Shown here in pieces: positions 61,456-64,000 of a stretch of DNA of 64,000 bases. Each line of letters begins with the position of its first letter. Position 1 is the first letter of the stretch. The stretch lies in contig NZ_JARVWS010000003.1 in assembly GCF_029846275.1 (NCBI RefSeq), forward strand, positions 620,001 to 684,000, read 5' to 3'. A model generated the notes under the pieces. It saw nothing but the letters and a program-made list of their open reading frames with translations, was not told the origin of the DNA and did no database searches. The stretch comes from Nocardioides sp. CER19. GTDB lineage: Bacteria; Actinomycetota; Actinomycetes; Propionibacteriales; Nocardioidaceae. The position numbers were made by a program, and so were the translations under genes.

Positions 61456-61947
61456 TCACCCCGCCGTACCGCCGCCACGATCGCCTCGCAGAACGTCCAA
61501 CGCGTCACCCAGGAACTCCTCCATCGCCAGGGTCGTCCGCGGCTCGAAGTGGCCGGCGATCTCGGCGAGCAGGTCGACGAGCTCGCCGAAGTGATGCCAG
61601 CCCAGCTCGAGCGCGGCCGGGCTGGCGACCAGCTCGACGCGGCGCCCGTCGAGCTGACTACGTCGGCGAGCCAGGAGCCCTCGACGTTCCAGACGCTTCA
61701 GGAGCGCTGCGGTGGCCGGCGTCGTCATCCCCAGTGCTTGCGCCAACCCGCCCGCCGTGAGCTGGCGCCCCTGCCTCTCCGCGTCGAGAAGCTCCACGAG
61801 CGCTCGGAGGTCCGTGGGGTGCAGGCCGATGTCCGCGGCGATCGCGGACGTCCGGTCCGCGTAGGCGAACGCGAAGGCCCGGAGGAGGTGGACCACCCGC
61901 GGCGGCTCCCGTCGTCTCGGTCCGTCAGGCTCGACCACGTCTCCCAT
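61456..61947 (-). CDS. MarR-family transcriptional regulator
   Basis: A 163-residue MarR protein with a winged helix (about 55-120): LHPTDLRALVELLDAERQGRQLTAGGLAQALGMTTPATAALLKRLERRGLLARRRSQLDGRRVELV. It is divergent from an alpha/beta hydrolase; a 31-bp palindrome lies between the two starts and contains a -10 box for each. It most likely represses both. Confidence 0.88.
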   Translation of the reverse strand: MGDVVEPDGPRRREPPRVVHLLRAFAFAYADRTSAIAADIGLHPTDLRALVELLDAERQGRQLTAGGLAQALGMTTPATAALLKRLERRGLLARRRSQLDGRRVELVASPAALELGWHHFGELVDLLAEIAGHFEPRTTLAMEEFLGDALDVLRGDRGGGTAG

Positions 61948-61952
61948 GTCGA

Positions 61953-61983
61953 ACAGATTACCTCACTGAGTGAGGTAATCTGT
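61953..61983. promoter_or_regulatory. Operator palindrome between MarR and hydrolase, with two -10 boxes
   Basis: A perfect inverted repeat, half-site ACAGATTACCTCACT (61953-61967) around one central base (61968), mirrored to 61983. Each outer half contains TAATCT on one strand: 61976-61981 reads toward the hydrolase ATG at 61989 (7 bases), and 61955-61960 on the minus strand reads toward the MarR ATG at 61947 (7 bases). A bound MarR dimer would cover both promoters. Confidence 0.8.
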
Positions 61984-61988
61984 CGAGC

Positions 61989-62828
61989 ATGACGAGCCAT
62001 GTCGACTTCTTCGCCGCCCTCGATGCGCTGCTCGACTCGACCGGCCTGCCCACCGATGTCGACGACGTCCCGACCGGGGCCGGCCGCACCCGAGTCACCA
62101 GCTGGGGACCCGAGACGGCCCCGGCGACGGTCCTCCTGCACGGTCACGGCGCCACCTCCGGATCGTGGGCACCGCTGGTGCCGCACCTGGCACGCACCCA
62201 GCGGCTGCACGCGATCGATCTGATCGGCGACGCCGGCCGCTCTCAGGCCGACCGTCCTCCGCGTCGGCCCGAGGACCTCTTCGGATGGCTCGACGACGTG
62301 GTGCGGTGGACCGGCCGGTCCAGGGTCGGCCTCGTGGGTCACTCCTACGGAGCCTGGCTTGCCTGCTCCTACGCGCTCTCCAGGCCGGAGATCGTGGACC
62401 GTCTCGTGCTGGTCGATCCCACCAACTGTTTCGGCAGCCTGTCGGCGCGTTACGTGCTGCGCGCCCTTCCGTTCCTGCTGCGGCCCTCGCCCGCCCGGTG
62501 GCACTCCTTCCTCACGTGGGAGACCGCCGGCACGAGCGTCGACCGACGGTGGGCCGAGGTCGCGGGTCTGGCGACCTCGCTGCCCCGAGCCCGCGTCGTC
62601 CGACCGCGCCGGCCGACCCATGACCAGCTCGCAGGCATGTCATGCCCGACACTGGTCCTCGTGGCGGACCGCGGCCGAGCACACGACCCTGCTGCGCTGG
62701 CGCGTACCGCGGCCAGCTACCCAGCCGTCACCGTCGCCCATCTCGAGTCGGCCAGTCACCACTCGATCCCCGCAGCCCAAGCCGACCAGATCGCAGCGGC
62801 GATGCTCTCACACCAGGGCGCCACGTGA
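61989..62828 (+). CDS. Alpha/beta-fold hydrolase
   Basis: A 279-residue alpha/beta hydrolase with VLLHGHGATSGSW near residue 50, nucleophile motif GHSYGA near 118, and a C-terminal His in ASHHSIP. Divergent from a MarR regulator across a palindromic operator, so it is probably induced by a ligand of that regulator, perhaps its own substrate. No Shine-Dalgarno box; leaderless. Confidence 0.85.
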   Translation: MTSHVDFFAALDALLDSTGLPTDVDDVPTGAGRTRVTSWGPETAPATVLLHGHGATSGSWAPLVPHLARTQRLHAIDLIGDAGRSQADRPPRRPEDLFGWLDDVVRWTGRSRVGLVGHSYGAWLACSYALSRPEIVDRLVLVDPTNCFGSLSARYVLRALPFLLRPSPARWHSFLTWETAGTSVDRRWAEVAGLATSLPRARVVRPRRPTHDQLAGMSCPTLVLVADRGRAHDPAALARTAASYPAVTVAHLESASHHSIPAAQADQIAAAMLSHQGAT

Positions 62829-62891
62829 TCGTCAGGCGACTGCGCTCCTCACGGGCGGACGAGCCGCTCACGTACGACGCGTGGCGAGGCG

Positions 62892-63281
62892 TCAGCGGTC
62901 CGCTGCGTCCCACGTCGCGCGCAGGACCTCCCGGTGTGTCGGCAGCGCCTCGTCATGGGTCCTAGCGCCCTTGCCGGTCAGGCACACCGACACACCTCGC
63001 CGGTCGTCTTCGCAGGCCCCGCGGGTGACGAGCCCGTCCTTCTCCAGCCGAGCGACCGCGCGGGAGAGCGCGCTCTGGCTGAGGTGGATGTCCTTGGCGA
63101 GGTCGTGCATGCGGTAGCTGCCGCAGTTGGCGTCGACCAGTCGGTCGAGCACCTCGAACTCGCTCAGTCCGAGGCCGTGCCGCTCGTGGAGCTCGCGCTC
63201 GAGCGCGCAGCTCACGGCCGCATGACGATCGAGGAGCGTGCGCCACTCGCCGACAAGCGCGACCTCCGACCTCGTTGTCAT
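62892..63281 (-). CDS. MarR-family transcriptional regulator
   Basis: A 129-residue MarR protein. The winged helix includes LGLSEFEVLDRLVDANCGSYRMHDLAKDIHLSQSALSRAVARLEKDGLVTR and the wing CEDDRRGVSVCLT. It is divergent from the MFS transporter gene at 63363, the standard layout of a drug-efflux repressor/pump pair. TAGGAT, 6 bases before its ATG, suggests a leaderless mRNA. Confidence 0.88.
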   Translation of the reverse strand: MTTRSEVALVGEWRTLLDRHAAVSCALERELHERHGLGLSEFEVLDRLVDANCGSYRMHDLAKDIHLSQSALSRAVARLEKDGLVTRGACEDDRRGVSVCLTGKGARTHDEALPTHREVLRATWDAADR

Positions 63282-63287
63282 GCGGGC

Positions 63288-63293
63288 ATCCTA
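63288..63293 (-). promoter_or_regulatory. -10 box for a leaderless transcript
   Basis: On the minus strand TAGGAT ends 6 bases before the MarR ATG at 63281. Confidence 0.5.
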
Positions 63294-63333
63294 GCGACCC
63301 ACAAGAGTTCTATGCAACAACATTAATTGCGCT

Positions 63334-63346
63334 TGCATTGAATGCA
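63334..63346. promoter_or_regulatory. Candidate MarR operator before the MFS gene
   Basis: TGCATTGAATGCA is a perfect 5-bp inverted repeat with a 3-base spacer, followed by another TGCAT at 63349-63353 and preceded by TGCAA at 63313-63317. It lies in the AT-richer gap between the divergent MarR and MFS genes, a good place for MarR binding. Confidence 0.5.
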
Positions 63347-63362
63347 CGTGCATGGAAGCGTC

Positions 63363-64000
63363 ATGGTCATGAATCCGCCCTCCCTCACCACGAGCACCCC
63401 GGGGACCGTGGCCACGCCCAACTGGACCGGTCGGACCTGGGCCATGCTCATCACCCTCTGCATCGTGCTCTTCCTCGATGGGCTCGACGTGTCGATGATC
63501 GGCGTCGCGCTCCCCTCGATCGGCACCGAGCTCGACCTGTCGACCTCCACCCTCCAGTGGCTCGTGAGCGGCTACGTCCTCGGGTACGGCGGACTGCTGC
63601 TGCTCGGCGGTCGCACCGCCGACCTGGTCGGCCGGCGACGGGTCTTCCTGATCGCCCTCGGCGTCTTCGCGGTCGCCTCGCTCGCCGGTGGCCTGGTCAG
63701 CTCCGGGCCGCTGCTGATCCTCACCCGTTTCGTCAAGGGCCTGGCCGCCGCCTTCACGGCGCCGACCGGGCTCTCCATCATCACGACCACGTTCGCCGAG
63801 GGGCCGGCCCGCAACCGCGCCCTCTCGATCTACACGGTCTTCGGCGCGGGCGGCTACTCCTCCGGCCTGCTCTTCGGCGGCCTGATGACCGGGATCGGCT
63901 GGCGCTGGACCTTCCTGCTCCCCGTGCCGATCGCGGTGGCCGCGCTCGGCGCCGCGTGGCGACTGCTCCCCCACGACCGTCCGGCAGAGGGAGGAGGCCA
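63363..64000 (+). CDS. MFS transporter, drug:H+ antiporter type, 5' part
   Basis: The frame is open from ATG 63363 to the end of the window (212 residues plus), so the gene is cut. It encodes the first helices of a DHA2-type (14-helix) drug efflux MFS: FLDGLDVSMIGVALPSIG in helix 1, LQWLVSGYVLGYGGLLLLGGRTADLVGRRRVFL with motif A, and LTRFVKGLAAAFTAPTGLSII. GGAAG lies 4 bases before the ATG. Divergent from a MarR regulator, its probable repressor. Confidence 0.88.
   Translation, partial: MVMNPPSLTTSTPGTVATPNWTGRTWAMLITLCIVLFLDGLDVSMIGVALPSIGTELDLSTSTLQWLVSGYVLGYGGLLLLGGRTADLVGRRRVFLIALGVFAVASLAGGLVSSGPLLILTRFVKGLAAAFTAPTGLSIITTTFAEGPARNRALSIYTVFGAGGYSSGLLFGGLMTGIGWRWTFLLPVPIAVAALGAAWRLLPHDRPAEGGG

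Overview
The window is double-stranded chromosomal DNA from a high-GC Gram-positive bacterium, most likely an actinobacterium of the Nocardioides / Nocardioidaceae type. This rests on the GC-rich codons, the mycofactocin glycosyltransferase tail at the left edge, a mycofactocin-type SDR, F420/PPOX-type flavoproteins, a GCS2-type glutamate-cysteine ligase, and many start codons that lie 6-8 bases after a TANNNT box (leaderless-mRNA style). The genus is an inference. No rRNA, tRNA, CRISPR array or riboswitch was recognised.

Left part (about 1-41 kb): a dense catabolic region, visibly less GC-rich than the right part, with Shine-Dalgarno starts and many ATGA stop/start overlaps. After the mftF tail come an AraC regulator, an SMR efflux pair, and an import/catabolism operon on the minus strand: lipoprotein binding protein, ABC ATPase, permease, mycofactocin-type SDR, class III aminotransferase. 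From 8.96 to 16.7 kb there is an alicyclic-ketone type set: two Baeyer-Villiger monooxygenases, a luciferase-like monooxygenase, two alpha/beta hydrolases, an imine-reductase-like enzyme and a thioesterase. From 16.7 to 25.2 kb there is an amine/polyamine oxidation set: RidA, a PuuB-like oxidase, a spermidine-dehydrogenase-like enzyme, cupins (one frameshifted) and a gamma-glutamyltransferase. From 25.4 to 31.7 kb lie an orphan ABC six-TM protein, a GAF-GHKL-pseudoreceiver-LuxR fusion protein and a tightly coupled class II aldolase / HAD / DhaL / DhaK operon. From 31.8 to 39.6 kb lies a second amine operon (PuuB-like oxidase, class III aminotransferase, CoA-acylating MmsA), divergent from a PucR regulator that is followed by a cupin and a gamma-aminobutyraldehyde dehydrogenase. 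Together the amine genes could take spermidine/putrescine-type amines to GABA and, through 3-carbon amines, to acetyl-CoA.

Junction (39.7-43.2 kb): remnants of an amidohydrolase and an IS3 OrfA, a coiled-coil hypothetical gene, then a tyrosine integrase and its excisionase. Base composition rises sharply after this point, so this is probably the right edge of an integrated island.

Right part (43.2-64 kb): GC-rich core-like genome. It holds small flavin/YCII enzymes, a phytoene-desaturase-like FAD enzyme, an SNF2-like helicase, a peptidoglycan-recycling operon (NamZ, serine hydrolase, MurR/RpiR), glutamate-cysteine ligase, a Na+/H+ antiporter, a flavin amine oxidase, several small proteins, a D-2-hydroxyacid dehydrogenase, a methyltransferase, a DinB protein, a MarR/hydrolase divergent pair around a 31-bp palindrome, and a MarR/MFS divergent pair. 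The MFS gene runs off the right end.

The most unusual objects are the fused GAF-GHKL-LuxR regulator, which appears to lack both phosphorylation sites; the near-identical 11-bp palindromes on both sides of pucR; the combination of amine-oxidising and Baeyer-Villiger modules with a mycofactocin-linked transporter operon; and the symmetric palindrome that carries two divergent -10 boxes.
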